A DNA stretch of 64,000 nt from Bacteroidales bacterium (GTDB lineage: Bacteria > Bacteroidota > Bacteroidia > Bacteroidales > Tenuifilaceae), in assembly GCA_016931855.1 (NCBI GenBank), contig JAFGDZ010000077.1:1-64000 (forward strand), given 5' to 3'. The number at the start of each line of letters is the position of its first letter. Positions within the stretch are counted from its first letter, which is position 1. The position numbers and the translations under genes are program-made. Positions 7,935 to 16,488 of the stretch are shown here, one piece after another. The notes beneath the pieces were generated by a model. That model had not been told where the DNA came from. It did no database searches and saw nothing but the letters and a program-made list of their open reading frames with translations.

Positions 7935-8272
7935 AAACGTGAGACGTGAATCGTTAAACGTTAAAGAGCTTGTCTCGCCCCTAGGCGAGATTAAACGTTA
8001 AAGGATTTGGTAGTTGCTGGAATCTAAAGCGTTGATATTTAACCTCTAAAATTCATGTGTTGTGTTAAGAAAAAGTGCTTTGTCATTAGTGTTTTTGTCT
8101 AGAATCTAACGTCTAAAATCTAACGTCTTTTTTTATAACCTTAAAACTTCATAAGTTGCCCCGCTGGGGCTTGTTAGGAAAAGGTGCTTTACCATTAGTG
8201 TTTTTGTCTAAAATCTAACATCTTTCTCCTTTAACTTTTAACTTTTAACCTTTAACCTTTAGTCTTAAATCC
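7935..8272. repeat. Non-coding repeat-rich spacer between aroD and aroE
   Basis: This 338-bp gap in an otherwise tight operon contains no gene. It holds (a) a block at 7966-8025, with a self-complementary TCTCGCC-CCTA-GGCGAGA core, that recurs inverted at 47003-47062 with only a few differences; (b) a unit with TGCTTTGTCATTAGTG at about 8062-8113, repeated with small changes at 8170-8226; (c) a GCCCC-GCT-GGGGC hairpin at 8159-8170; and (d) a run of short TTAACTTTTAAC-type direct repeats at 8230-8262. A third version of unit (b) occurs at 63541-63602. Whether it contains an internal promoter or terminator for aroE is not clear. Confidence 0.8.
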
Positions 8273-9202
8273 ATGTCATCTCTTTTTGCCGTTTTTGGCA
8301 ACCCCATACTTCACAGCAAAAGTCCGCAGCTATTCCGTTCCGTATTCAAGGGAATGGGGATTGATGCGTTCTACACCAGAATTCGTCCCCAGTCGGCCTC
8401 CGATATTTTGGAGGTGATTAGTGATTTAAATATCTCTGGGGCTAACGTTACCGCCCCTTTTAAGGAGGAGCTAATTGGTTTGCTTGGTTCCCTATCGCCC
8501 GAGGCTAAAGCCATTGGTGCCGTTAACACTATTGTAAATTCCCATGGCGTTCTCACGGGTTACAATACCGATTGGATTGGCGTGGTGCAATCGCTAACAG
8601 AGGCTGGCGTTACGGTAGAGGGCTCCCGCTGCCTTGTGCTTGGTGCTGGAGGTGCTGCCCGTGCTGCGACTTACGGCTTGGTACGTACAGGAGCTAAGGT
8701 TTTTGTGGCCAATCGCACCTTTGAAAAGGCGCAGCGAATTGCCCTTGAGTTTGGCTGCGAGGCCATATCGCTAGATGATATTGGCGCGCAGGGTAACTTC
8801 GATTTTGCCGTATCAACCCTTCTGCCCGAGGTTGAGCTGCCATTCCCCAACGGAATCCCCTTTCCAATTCTGCTCGATGCCAGCTATAAGCCCTCGGCGC
8901 TTTCTCGCTTGGCGCAAGGGCAGGGTGTAAAGTTAATTGGTGGCGAGCGGTGGCTTGTGCATCAGGCTGTTGGGGCGTTTGCGTACTACTTTGGCGAGCA
9001 GGCAAATCAGGAACTTTTTGCAATGGGGTTGAGTAATGCTCTTGCCCAGTCCGATGTATCGTACCAATTTTCTGCTGATATTGCTGATGCAAGCCAAGTT
9101 ATAGCGCAGCAAACAGAGCTAATCATATCAAGTAAAGGTTTAACAAAGAATCAACTAAACGATATTCTTAATGAGGAGTATAGTAAAGCCTTCAAGCGTT
9201 AA
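8273..9202 (+). CDS. aroE: Shikimate dehydrogenase with C-terminal extension
   Basis: Reduces 3-dehydroshikimate to shikimate with NADPH. Motifs: S-K-S-P (15-18, shikimate binding), N-V-T-A-P-F-K-E (catalytic Lys), G-A-V-N-T-I, Y-N-T-D-W-I-G, and the nucleotide motif G-A-G-G-A-A-R-A, followed by N-R-T (NADP preference). The normal domain ends near residue 255. About 50 further residues (255-309) are polar, helical-looking and end in basic residues; this extension is not part of a usual AroE and resembles no domain I recognise. Its last 32 bases overlap the start of aroA. Confidence 0.93.
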   Translation: MSSLFAVFGNPILHSKSPQLFRSVFKGMGIDAFYTRIRPQSASDILEVISDLNISGANVTAPFKEELIGLLGSLSPEAKAIGAVNTIVNSHGVLTGYNTDWIGVVQSLTEAGVTVEGSRCLVLGAGGAARAATYGLVRTGAKVFVANRTFEKAQRIALEFGCEAISLDDIGAQGNFDFAVSTLLPEVELPFPNGIPFPILLDASYKPSALSRLAQGQGVKLIGGERWLVHQAVGAFAYYFGEQANQELFAMGLSNALAQSDVSYQFSADIADASQVIAQQTELIISSKGLTKNQLNDILNEEYSKAFKR

Positions 9203-10415
9203 CGGAACCGTTGTTGCACCCGCTTCAAAAAGCGTTGCCCAAAGGGCCATTGCAATAGCTAGCGTTTCAAAGGGAAAATCGGTAATTACCAATATTGGCG
9301 ATTGCGACGATGTGCTTGCTGCCATTAATGTATGCCGTCAGCTGGGTGCCACCATCCATCGGGAAGGGCGTACCCTAACAGTAGAAGGGGGAATTCGCCC
9401 ACCAGCCGAGCCTCTGCTTTGCGGCGAGTCTGGCTTGGGTATTCGCATGTTTACTGGTATCGCCTCATCGCTAAAGGAGCCAGTGGTTCTAACCGGTAGC
9501 GGCTCGCTCACCAAACGCCCCATGAGCGTAATAGAGCAGGCCTATACTCAGCTAGGCGTTAGCGCCCAAACCACAAATGGGCTGCTGCCTATAAGTGTGA
9601 ATGGACCAATTGTGGGCGGTGTTGCTAATATCGATGGTTCTCTAGGGTCGCAGGTTCTTTCGGGGATGCTTATTGCCTCCGTTTTTGCGCAGAATGAAAC
9701 CACTATTCATGTTGATAATCTGCAAAGCAAGCACTACATCGATATTACCATTGATGTAATGAAACAGTTTGGTGTTGATGTGAATAACGACGATTACCAG
9801 CGGTTTATGATTCCTGCAGGACAAACCTATAAACCCGCCACAGTAAACGTTGAGGGCGATTGGAGCGGTGCTGCCTTTATGCTGGCTGCGGGCGCAATTG
9901 CTGGCAAAGTTGCGGTTGAGAATGTTTCGCCGCGCTCAAAGCAGCCCGATATGGCCATAATAAATGCCCTTATGTGGATTGGCGCCAATGTATCCATTAG
10001 GGAAAGCTCTGTTGAGGTTTCGCATAACGAGTTGCAGTCCTTCCATTTTGATGCTACTCATTGCCCCGATTTGTTCCCACCCCTTGTGGCACTTGCTGCG
10101 CATTGCGAGGGCGAGTCGCGCATTTTGGGTGTTAGTAGGTTAAGGGCAAAGGAGAGCGATAGGGCAAAAACCCTTCAGGATGAGTTTGCAAAGTTGGGCA
10201 TCGATATCAAAATTCATGGAGAGCTGATGTTGGTCACAGGCGGAAAGGTGAAGTCGGCAACCGTAAATTCCCACTCCGATCATCGCATTGCTATGGCCTG
10301 CGCCATTGCAGCACTAAAGGCTGAGGGTGAGGTGATTATTGAGGGTGCCGAGTGCGTTGCCAAATCATACCCCGAGTTCTTTGCCAATCTAGCCAGTTTA
10401 TCTGTTGGTGTCTAG
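9171..10415 (+). CDS. aroA: 3-phosphoshikimate 1-carboxyvinyltransferase (EPSP synthase)
   Basis: Makes EPSP from shikimate-3-phosphate and PEP. The N terminus V-x-A-P-A-S-K-S-V-A-Q-R carries the conserved Lys/Ser/Arg. K-E-S-D-R and S-D-H-R-I-A-M-A are the C-terminal PEP/S3P motifs. The loop normally G-N-[AS]-G-T-[AT]-x-R reads G-E-S-G-L-G-I-R here, so the usual Thr is Leu. The start at 9171 lies inside aroE (32-base overlap), and no better start exists for the conserved N terminus. At 414 residues the length is slightly below average for the family. Confidence 0.94.
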   Translation: MRSIVKPSSVNGTVVAPASKSVAQRAIAIASVSKGKSVITNIGDCDDVLAAINVCRQLGATIHREGRTLTVEGGIRPPAEPLLCGESGLGIRMFTGIASSLKEPVVLTGSGSLTKRPMSVIEQAYTQLGVSAQTTNGLLPISVNGPIVGGVANIDGSLGSQVLSGMLIASVFAQNETTIHVDNLQSKHYIDITIDVMKQFGVDVNNDDYQRFMIPAGQTYKPATVNVEGDWSGAAFMLAAGAIAGKVAVENVSPRSKQPDMAIINALMWIGANVSIRESSVEVSHNELQSFHFDATHCPDLFPPLVALAAHCEGESRILGVSRLRAKESDRAKTLQDEFAKLGIDIKIHGELMLVTGGKVKSATVNSHSDHRIAMACAIAALKAEGEVIIEGAECVAKSYPEFFANLASLSVGV

Positions 10416-10488
10416 TGTCTAGTTTTAAGTGTTTGGTGTTTTGTCTTTTATCCTTTAACTTTTAACTTTTAACTTTTCTTCTTTAAGA
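10416..10488. repeat. Short spacer with TTAACTTTTAAC-type direct repeats
   Basis: The aroA-aroC gap contains phrases TCTAGTGTCTAG and a tandem run of CTTTTAA units (about 10446-10475). The same vocabulary appears in the larger spacer before aroE and in the spacers near 46.9 kb and 63.6 kb. No gene fits here. Confidence 0.6.
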
Positions 10489-11466
10489 ATGAACTCTTTC
10501 GGTCGTATATTCCGCATAAGCATTTTTGGCGAATCGCATGGCGATGCGCTAGGAATCATCATAGATGGTGTTCCCTCTGGTATTCCCATAGCTGTTTCCG
10601 ATTTTATGGCTGATATTGAGCGCCGCCGTTCGGGCAAGGTTGGTACAACCCCACGCATTGAGGCCGATGAGCCAGAGCTTATTTCGGGTTGTTTCAACGG
10701 GTTTACCACTGGTGCCCCGCTAACCATTCTGTTTAGGAACACCAATACCCAATCGGGCGATTACGCTAATCTGGCTAAAACGCCACGCCCTGGTCATGCC
10801 GATTTTGTTGCTCACAAACGTTTTGGCGGTTATAACGACTATAGGGGTGGTGGTCACTTTTCTGGTCGCCTAACCCTAGCCCTTGTAGCCGCTGGTGTGG
10901 TAGCCAAAAAAATTGTAAAGCCCATTTCCATTGAGGCAAAGGTGATACTGGTTGGAGGGAAAAGTAATGTTGATGAGGTTGTTGCGCAAGCCCTTGAACG
11001 TGGCGATTCTGTAGGTGGGCTGGTGGAGTGCCGTGCAACGGGTATTCCCATTGGCTTGGGCGAGCCCTTTTTCGATTCCATAGAATCAGTTATTAGCCAC
11101 CTTGCCTTTGCTATCCCCGCAATAAAGGGCATTGAGTTTGGCTCTGGCTTTGCCGCTGCCACCATGCATGGTTCAACTCACAACGATTCAATTCTTGATG
11201 ATGAAGGGCATACTGCCACCAACAATGCAGGCGGTATTACAGGCGGGCTTACCAATGGTAATGAGCTGGTTTTTAGGGTAGCCGTTAAGCCAACATCAAG
11301 CATAAGCATCAAGCAAAAAACCTATAGCATAGCAACCGAGCAGATGGAGGAGCTTGAGGTAAAGGGCAGGCACGATGCCTGTATTGCTCTTCGTGTTCCT
11401 GTTGTGCTGGAGGCCATAACAGCCATTGCTCTAGCCGATTTCACTGCTATTGCGCAGGTTTATTAA
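10489..11466 (+). CDS. aroC: Chorismate synthase
   Basis: Last common step, EPSP to chorismate, dependent on reduced FMN. The three family signatures are visible: F-G-E-S-H-G near the N terminus, G-G-G-H-F-S-G-R-L-T in the first half, and G-R-H-D-A-C near the C terminus, plus R-P-G-H-A-D. At 325 residues it is somewhat shorter than the usual 350-360, mainly at the C terminus, but no key motif is missing. It ends the aromatic gene run. The next gene starts six bases after its stop and may be co-transcribed. Confidence 0.95.
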   Translation: MNSFGRIFRISIFGESHGDALGIIIDGVPSGIPIAVSDFMADIERRRSGKVGTTPRIEADEPELISGCFNGFTTGAPLTILFRNTNTQSGDYANLAKTPRPGHADFVAHKRFGGYNDYRGGGHFSGRLTLALVAAGVVAKKIVKPISIEAKVILVGGKSNVDEVVAQALERGDSVGGLVECRATGIPIGLGEPFFDSIESVISHLAFAIPAIKGIEFGSGFAAATMHGSTHNDSILDDEGHTATNNAGGITGGLTNGNELVFRVAVKPTSSISIKQKTYSIATEQMEELEVKGRHDACIALRVPVVLEAITAIALADFTAIAQVY

Positions 11467-11472
11467 TAGCCC

Positions 11473-12225
11473 ATGCACACAAACGTATTCATACTTCTAT
11501 TTTTTGTTGGACTGATGACATCATCCCAATCCTCTAGTTTTTTAGATGAGCAGAAGAAATTTCCCCGCGTTAGAACTGCTCTGGAGCAAAAAGGGGAGGT
11601 TGTAAGCGGTATCCTTAGCAAGAACGGATTAGCAGTTGCCGATTTGAACGTGCTATTTGTGGCCTACAAGGACGAAGGGCTGTTGGAACTTTACGGAAAG
11701 CGCAAAAGCGATACCCAGTATAAGCTAATTGCATCGTACGCAGTATGTGCTAAATCGGGTGTGCTGGGACCCAAAAGGCGGCAGGGCGATATGCAGGTAC
11801 CCGAAGGGTTTTACCACATAGATAGGTTTAACCCCAACAGTAACTTCTACCTCTCCTTGGGAATTAGCTATCCCAATCAGTCCGATAAAAAGCTGAGTGA
11901 GCACCCAAACCTTGGTGGCGATATCTTTATTCATGGTTCCTGCGTAACCATTGGGTGTTTACCTATGACCGACGATAAGATTAAGGAGATTTACCTTTTT
12001 GCCGTTTACGCGCGCAGCTGCGGGCAGCAAAACATTCCAGTTTATATTTTCCCTTTCCAAATGAGTAGCAGTAAGTATGCTATGTTTAAGCAGACCTCTG
12101 CTAATAATCCCTCTTTACTATCGTTTTGGGATAATTTACTTGAAGGATATAACCTTTTCCTAAACCAAAAGGAGGAGCTAGTTGTTCTGGTATCGGCATC
12201 GGGAAGCTATAGCTTTTCCAAATAA
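11473..12225 (+). CDS. L,D-transpeptidase family protein (YkuD/YafK-like), secreted
   Basis: The N terminus (1-20) is a hydrophobic signal sequence. The catalytic domain shows H154-G-S-C-V-T-I-G-C162, the YkuD-type His/Cys motif, with C162 the likely nucleophile, and a YafK-type G-x-x-x-x-P-E-G-F-Y segment upstream. Family members form or remodel peptidoglycan cross-links, or attach or release wall-linked lipoproteins, in the periplasm; which of these this one does cannot be told. It follows aroC by six bases with no terminator between them, so it probably rides on the aromatic operon, although its role is unrelated. Confidence 0.88.
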   Translation: MHTNVFILLFFVGLMTSSQSSSFLDEQKKFPRVRTALEQKGEVVSGILSKNGLAVADLNVLFVAYKDEGLLELYGKRKSDTQYKLIASYAVCAKSGVLGPKRRQGDMQVPEGFYHIDRFNPNSNFYLSLGISYPNQSDKKLSEHPNLGGDIFIHGSCVTIGCLPMTDDKIKEIYLFAVYARSCGQQNIPVYIFPFQMSSSKYAMFKQTSANNPSLLSFWDNLLEGYNLFLNQKEELVVLVSASGSYSFSK

Positions 12226-12246
12226 TGCAAATTTAAATCACTAATT

Positions 12247-13632
12247 ATGGATAAGCTTTTGTTGGATAGTGCGTTTAATAGCAAACGTGAGTTTTTTGAC
12301 TCGGGTGCAACGCGACAATATAGTTACAGAATAGAGCAGCTTAAGAAGCTAAAGGCAGCCATAGAGCAGCACGAACAGGAAATTCTCGATGCACTTTATG
12401 CCGATATGCATAAACCTGCTTTTGAGGCGTTTACCAGCGAGGTTGGGATTATGTATGAGGAGATTAGCTACGCAATTAAGCATCTTAAAAAATGGATGAA
12501 ACCCAAACGTGTAAGCACTCCATTGGTTTTACATCCATCCCGCTCTAAAATAGTGGCGGAACCTCTTGGTGTTGTCCTTATTATTGGGCCTTGGAACTAC
12601 CCCTTTCAGCTGCTATTGGCGCCATTGGTAGGTGCTATTGCCGCAGGAAACTGTGCCATTATTAAGCCAAGCGATAATACGCCCAATACGGCTAGGGTAG
12701 TGGAGAAAATTGTTAGTGCTACCTTGGATAACCGATTGGTGAGCGTTGTGCAGGGCCCAGGCTCTGAGGTTGGCCCCATGCTAATAGAACGATATCGGTT
12801 CAATCACATTTTCTTTACTGGCAGCCCTAATGTGGGTAAACAAATTATGTCAATGGCATCGCAGCACCTAACGCCTGTGACCCTTGAACTAGGAGGTAAA
12901 AGTCCTGCCATAATCCATTCTGATGCCGATTTAGATGTAGCCGTTAAGCGTTTAGTTTGGGCCAAGTTCTTTAATGCAGGGCAAACCTGCGTGGCTCCCG
13001 ATTACCTGTTGGTACACAAGCATGTTAAGGGTAGGGTGGTGGAACTGGCAAAACGCTATATTGTTGATTTTTATGGTAAAACCCCAGCAACTAGCGAATC
13101 GTTAACCCATATTGTTAACCAGAGGCGTTTCAATGCTTTGCTACAGTACCTCTCCAATGGAACGGTTATTCATGGCGGCGGTAGCGATGCGGAGAAAAGG
13201 TTTATTGAGCCAACGCTGCTGGATAATGTTTCGCTAGATAGTAGCGTTATGCGGGAAGAAATTTTTGGCCCTATACTGCCTATTGTTGAGTATTCGCATA
13301 TAGAAGAGGTTGTTCCCATCATTAGGCGTAACAGGTATCCTCTTGCACTTTACCTTTTCACAAAGAGTAGTAAGGTGGAACGGTTTATTATTGAGCGTGT
13401 AGAGTTTGGCGGAGGCGCAATAAATAATGCACTTATGCATTTGGTTAATCCTAAGCTTCCCTTTGGTGGTGTTGGGTTTAGCGGAATGGGCAGCTACCAT
13501 GGTCGCAAAAGCTTTGAGGCAATGTCGCATTTTAAGAGCATACTAAAAACATCAACAATAATAGATCCTCAGTTTAGGTATGCGCCCTACACAGAGCGCA
13601 AATTATCCCTAGCCAGGCTGTTTTTTAGGTAG
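12247..13632 (+). CDS. NAD(P)-dependent aldehyde dehydrogenase (ALDH3-like)
   Basis: A 461-residue aldehyde dehydrogenase. The catalytic cysteine is C248 in F-N-A-G-Q-T-C, the general-base glutamate E214 in L-E-L-G-G-K-S-P, and the cofactor motif F-T-G-S-P-N-V-G-K is present. The short length and the I-G-P-W-N-Y-P-F-Q segment are typical of class 3-like enzymes acting on medium or long aliphatic or aromatic aldehydes. No membrane anchor is seen. It is the last gene before a strong bidirectional terminator. Confidence 0.92.
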   Translation: MDKLLLDSAFNSKREFFDSGATRQYSYRIEQLKKLKAAIEQHEQEILDALYADMHKPAFEAFTSEVGIMYEEISYAIKHLKKWMKPKRVSTPLVLHPSRSKIVAEPLGVVLIIGPWNYPFQLLLAPLVGAIAAGNCAIIKPSDNTPNTARVVEKIVSATLDNRLVSVVQGPGSEVGPMLIERYRFNHIFFTGSPNVGKQIMSMASQHLTPVTLELGGKSPAIIHSDADLDVAVKRLVWAKFFNAGQTCVAPDYLLVHKHVKGRVVELAKRYIVDFYGKTPATSESLTHIVNQRRFNALLQYLSNGTVIHGGGSDAEKRFIEPTLLDNVSLDSSVMREEIFGPILPIVEYSHIEEVVPIIRRNRYPLALYLFTKSSKVERFIIERVEFGGGAINNALMHLVNPKLPFGGVGFSGMGSYHGRKSFEAMSHFKSILKTSTIIDPQFRYAPYTERKLSLARLFFR

Positions 13633-13647
13633 ATTACCATTGATATA

Positions 13648-13693
13648 AAAGCAGAATGAGGTTACTTTTTGGGTAACCTCATTCTGCTTTTTA
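13648..13693. terminator. Strong bidirectional terminator
   Basis: An 18-bp perfect stem: 13648-13665 pairs with 13673-13690, loop of seven, T run on both strands. It separates the convergent aldehyde dehydrogenase and lipoprotein genes. Confidence 0.9.
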
Positions 13694-13704
13694 ATGGTAG
13701 GGTG

Positions 13705-14226
13705 TTACTCTAAACCAGCCCAATCGCTCCATGTAAAAACATCTATTCTGTTAGAATCGTTGTTGTACTTAATGGTACATGATACAGATCTTTCGTCGGA
13801 ACCCCAATGCGTTATGGTTGGTAGGCTTAGCAAATCCGTTCCAGCTTGTTGGTGAAGCATTATTTCAGTGCCATTACCATCATCAACACCCAATCGGTAA
13901 ATGGCAAAGTGCCCGTTTGGTATCTCTAGCGTAAAGAACTTGTGTGCTCCTGGAGCAATGCTTTCACCATCCTTTAGCAAATCCGAACTCCACTTTGTAT
14001 CGTCAATTGTTTCGTAGGGCTCTGTAACTGGGCCTCGGTGCAGAATCTGTATTGTGGTTATTGTGTAAGTTGATGCGGTTTCGTTCATAAACTTTACATA
14101 GAGGGTTTCAACCTTTTCGTCGTCCTCGTCATCATCATCATCAATTCCTAAACTTTCGCAGCTGCTAAATAGTCCTACAGGTAACGCAATTAGCAGCAAT
14201 AGGGTGATTTTTTTAATTGATTTCAT
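13705..14226 (-). CDS. Putative lipoprotein of unknown function
   Basis: 173 residues from the ATG at 14226. A hydrophobic signal (about 7-20) ends in a lipobox-like F-S-S-C with the Cys near residue 23, followed by a run of about ten Asp/Glu residues. Acidic residues after the Cys are typical of surface-directed lipoproteins in Bacteroidota (inference). The rest looks like a beta-rich domain (Y-V-K-F-M-N-E-T, Y-T-I-T-T-I-Q-I-L) with no recognised family. The frame opens 16 codons further upstream, but the signal peptide fixes the start. It is a single gene, convergent with the aldehyde dehydrogenase. Confidence 0.8.
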   Translation of the reverse strand: MKSIKKITLLLLIALPVGLFSSCESLGIDDDDDEDDEKVETLYVKFMNETASTYTITTIQILHRGPVTEPYETIDDTKWSSDLLKDGESIAPGAHKFFTLEIPNGHFAIYRLGVDDGNGTEIMLHQQAGTDLLSLPTITHWGSDERSVSCTIKYNNDSNRIDVFTWSDWAGLE

Positions 14227-14406
14227 GCTAATTAAATTTGGTTGAACGTATTTGCTAAGTTGGGCTTTTCGCATGTTTATTTCAAGGATAGGCCAAAATG
14301 TTTACATACGGCAACTGGTGTTTCATGGAATTTTCTTTACCCTTAGCTGGGGAGCAATGTAAATAGTCAGCATAAAAGGATTTACTTTGTGCTACAAACT
14401 AATTGC

Positions 14407-15477
14407 ATGAGCCTTTTTTCGTTAAAAAAGAGAGCCAAATCAACCGATTTGGCTTCAATAAAAGAACCTAAAATTGTAATCTGCGAGAATTGCGGTTCTC
14501 ATATACACAGTAAGTTTTGCCCAGAATGTGGGCAAAAGGCCATAAGCTACAACAAGCCAATGCGGGAGGCCGTTTCTTTACTGTTGGACTCATGGCTCTC
14601 TTTCGACAATAGGGTTGTACATACCATTGGCCCCTTGTTTGTGAAGCCAGGCTACCTGTCGCGGGAGTTTATTGTTGGGCGCAGGGCTAAGTACATGTCG
14701 CCGCTAAAGCTATTCCTTTTCTCCTCGGTGATGTTTTTTACTCTTGGGCACTTTTCTAGCTACGATGGCATGCTCTCAATAGACGATGATAAGCCAGTAA
14801 AAACCGAAGAAGCCACTAAAAAGGATAGCCTAATGGCAGCCAAAATGGTTGCATATCTTAACTTGGACAATGAGGTTACAGAGCATAAAACGCTAAAAGA
14901 TAGCATTAATCGCCTTGTGGCAGGGCGCTTATCAGAGGCTGATAGTTTGAGGAAGCTTACTGTTGATAGCGCATTAAATGTTAGCAAGATTTCCCAAAAG
15001 AGCGGAAAGCTAAATATAGAGCTAAGTGATGATACAACATCGGTTTGGCACCACATTGAGAAGCGCGTTAACCGGTTTCAGAATAATAAAGGAGAGCTAA
15101 ACCACCGTGTAAGCAAAGCCTCATCGTACATGTTTTTTGTGCTGATGCCCATATTTGCGTTTCTGCTTATGCTCCTATTCTTGCGAAAGCGGAAGTATTA
15201 CATCGAGCATCTGGTGCTATCCATTCATATTCATGCATTTGGATTTCTTTTCCTTGGAATGCTTTTCCTTTTCGAACTAGTATCGGGCAGGGAAACGCCA
15301 TACATGGCAACCATAATATTTTTAGGGTTTTCCATATACGTTTACAAATCCTTTAGAAACTATTACGGTGGCGGGCGCTTCTCCTGCCTCTCAAAAACAA
15401 TGGCTCTCTGGATTCTCTATTCCGTTGTTTTCCTTATCGTTTTTGTAGTTAGCGTACTTATAGCAATGCTTTTGTAA
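14407..15477 (+). CDS. DUF3667-like zinc-ribbon membrane protein
   Basis: 356 residues from ATG 14407 (a GTG start six codons earlier is possible). A zinc ribbon C-E-N-C-G-x(8)-C-P-E-C-G lies at about residues 25-45. A conserved-looking segment L-S-F-D-N-R-V-V-H-T and F-V-K-P-G-Y-L-S-R-E-F follows, then a hydrophobic segment near residue 100, a soluble middle region rich in Lys/Asp/Ser, and three to four transmembrane helices at the C terminus. This matches the DUF3667 type, function unknown. Its stop codon shares a base with the next gene's start. Confidence 0.82.
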   Translation: MSLFSLKKRAKSTDLASIKEPKIVICENCGSHIHSKFCPECGQKAISYNKPMREAVSLLLDSWLSFDNRVVHTIGPLFVKPGYLSREFIVGRRAKYMSPLKLFLFSSVMFFTLGHFSSYDGMLSIDDDKPVKTEEATKKDSLMAAKMVAYLNLDNEVTEHKTLKDSINRLVAGRLSEADSLRKLTVDSALNVSKISQKSGKLNIELSDDTTSVWHHIEKRVNRFQNNKGELNHRVSKASSYMFFVLMPIFAFLLMLLFLRKRKYYIEHLVLSIHIHAFGFLFLGMLFLFELVSGRETPYMATIIFLGFSIYVYKSFRNYYGGGRFSCLSKTMALWILYSVVFLIVFVVSVLIAMLL

Positions 15478-16373
15478 TGAGTACCCCTACCCAAAATATT
15501 CGGGAGCAGCTGGAGCATAATGCTGGCGAAAATTTGTTCTGTAGCTGGGAGAGCTCCAACTTTAGCTTTACACCAGGAACGCAATCCGTAATAGCGGCTA
15601 TTAGAGATGGCAGTCAGGTTATAACCAATGCGCTACTTAAGGCAACCGTTCAAAATGTACTAGAGTGCTTATATCGGGTTAATCAGTACTATTCTTTCTC
15701 TGCAACCGATAAGCAACGCCTGGAGGCTATTTACACAACCCTTGTTGATGAGATAGTTGCCATGCCTTATTCCGATATAAATGATATTGCTCGCAACCAT
15801 TTTCTTCGGATTCAGCAGTGGCTAAGGGCAACAAATGGTTATGCAAAGCAGCTATTTACCCCATTACAGCGCAATGTTACGGGAGTAGTGCCATGCAGCG
15901 AGTACTCTGCACAGGTGCAGCTTAAGGTATTGGGGGTAAGCATATCGGAGCTACAGGAGCCAATTCTCGATATTGGCTGTGGGGAGCATGCTCACTTGGT
16001 AACCTACCTCCGTTTATGCGGATTGCAGGCCTTTGGAATGGATCGGTTTAGCACTAAGCAAGAGCATATACTTGTTGCCGATTGGATGGATTACTCCTTT
16101 GAGCGCCAACGCTGGGGAACCATTATAAGTAACCTGAGCTTTGCAAATCACTTTGTGCACCACCACTCACGAAACAACGGGAACTTTATTGGCTATGCTA
16201 AAAAGTACATGGAGATACTGGAATCGCTAGTTGTTGGTGGAACCTTTTACTATGCGCCAAGTTTGCCTTTTATCGAACCCTTTTTAAGCGCCAGCAAGTT
16301 TAGCGTTTCTACCATTAAGGTAGAGGGTACTACCCAAATGGCTACTCGCTTAGTGCGTATTGGTGTTCAGTAG
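15477..16373 (+). CDS. SAM-dependent methyltransferase, class I
   Basis: 298 residues. Residues 1-150 form an N-terminal helical region. The SAM-binding motif I-L-D-I-G-C-G-E-H-A lies at about 161-170, followed by F-G-M-D-R and V-A-D-W-M-D, consistent with a class I methyltransferase fold; the substrate is unknown. The ATG overlaps the stop of the DUF3667 gene by one base, so the two are translationally coupled and may act together at the membrane (inference). Confidence 0.8.
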   Translation: MSTPTQNIREQLEHNAGENLFCSWESSNFSFTPGTQSVIAAIRDGSQVITNALLKATVQNVLECLYRVNQYYSFSATDKQRLEAIYTTLVDEIVAMPYSDINDIARNHFLRIQQWLRATNGYAKQLFTPLQRNVTGVVPCSEYSAQVQLKVLGVSISELQEPILDIGCGEHAHLVTYLRLCGLQAFGMDRFSTKQEHILVADWMDYSFERQRWGTIISNLSFANHFVHHHSRNNGNFIGYAKKYMEILESLVVGGTFYYAPSLPFIEPFLSASKFSVSTIKVEGTTQMATRLVRIGVQ

Positions 16374-16488
16374 CAGCATGTTTTGTGCTTTGCGTTGCAC
16401 TTTTGGCACATTTGTAATGTGATTTGGAATAGTTATTGCTCCTGCCCAGCCTTTTATCGTTATAAAAGTTAAACTAAAAAGTTAAGCC

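Noticed and set aside
8229-8262. Tandem CTTTTAAC units as a possible CRISPR-like or phase-variable repeat
   Set aside because: Units are short and irregular and there are no spacers. They lie between operon genes rather than in a reading frame or between promoter elements, and similar runs occur at 10446-10475 and 46880-46905.
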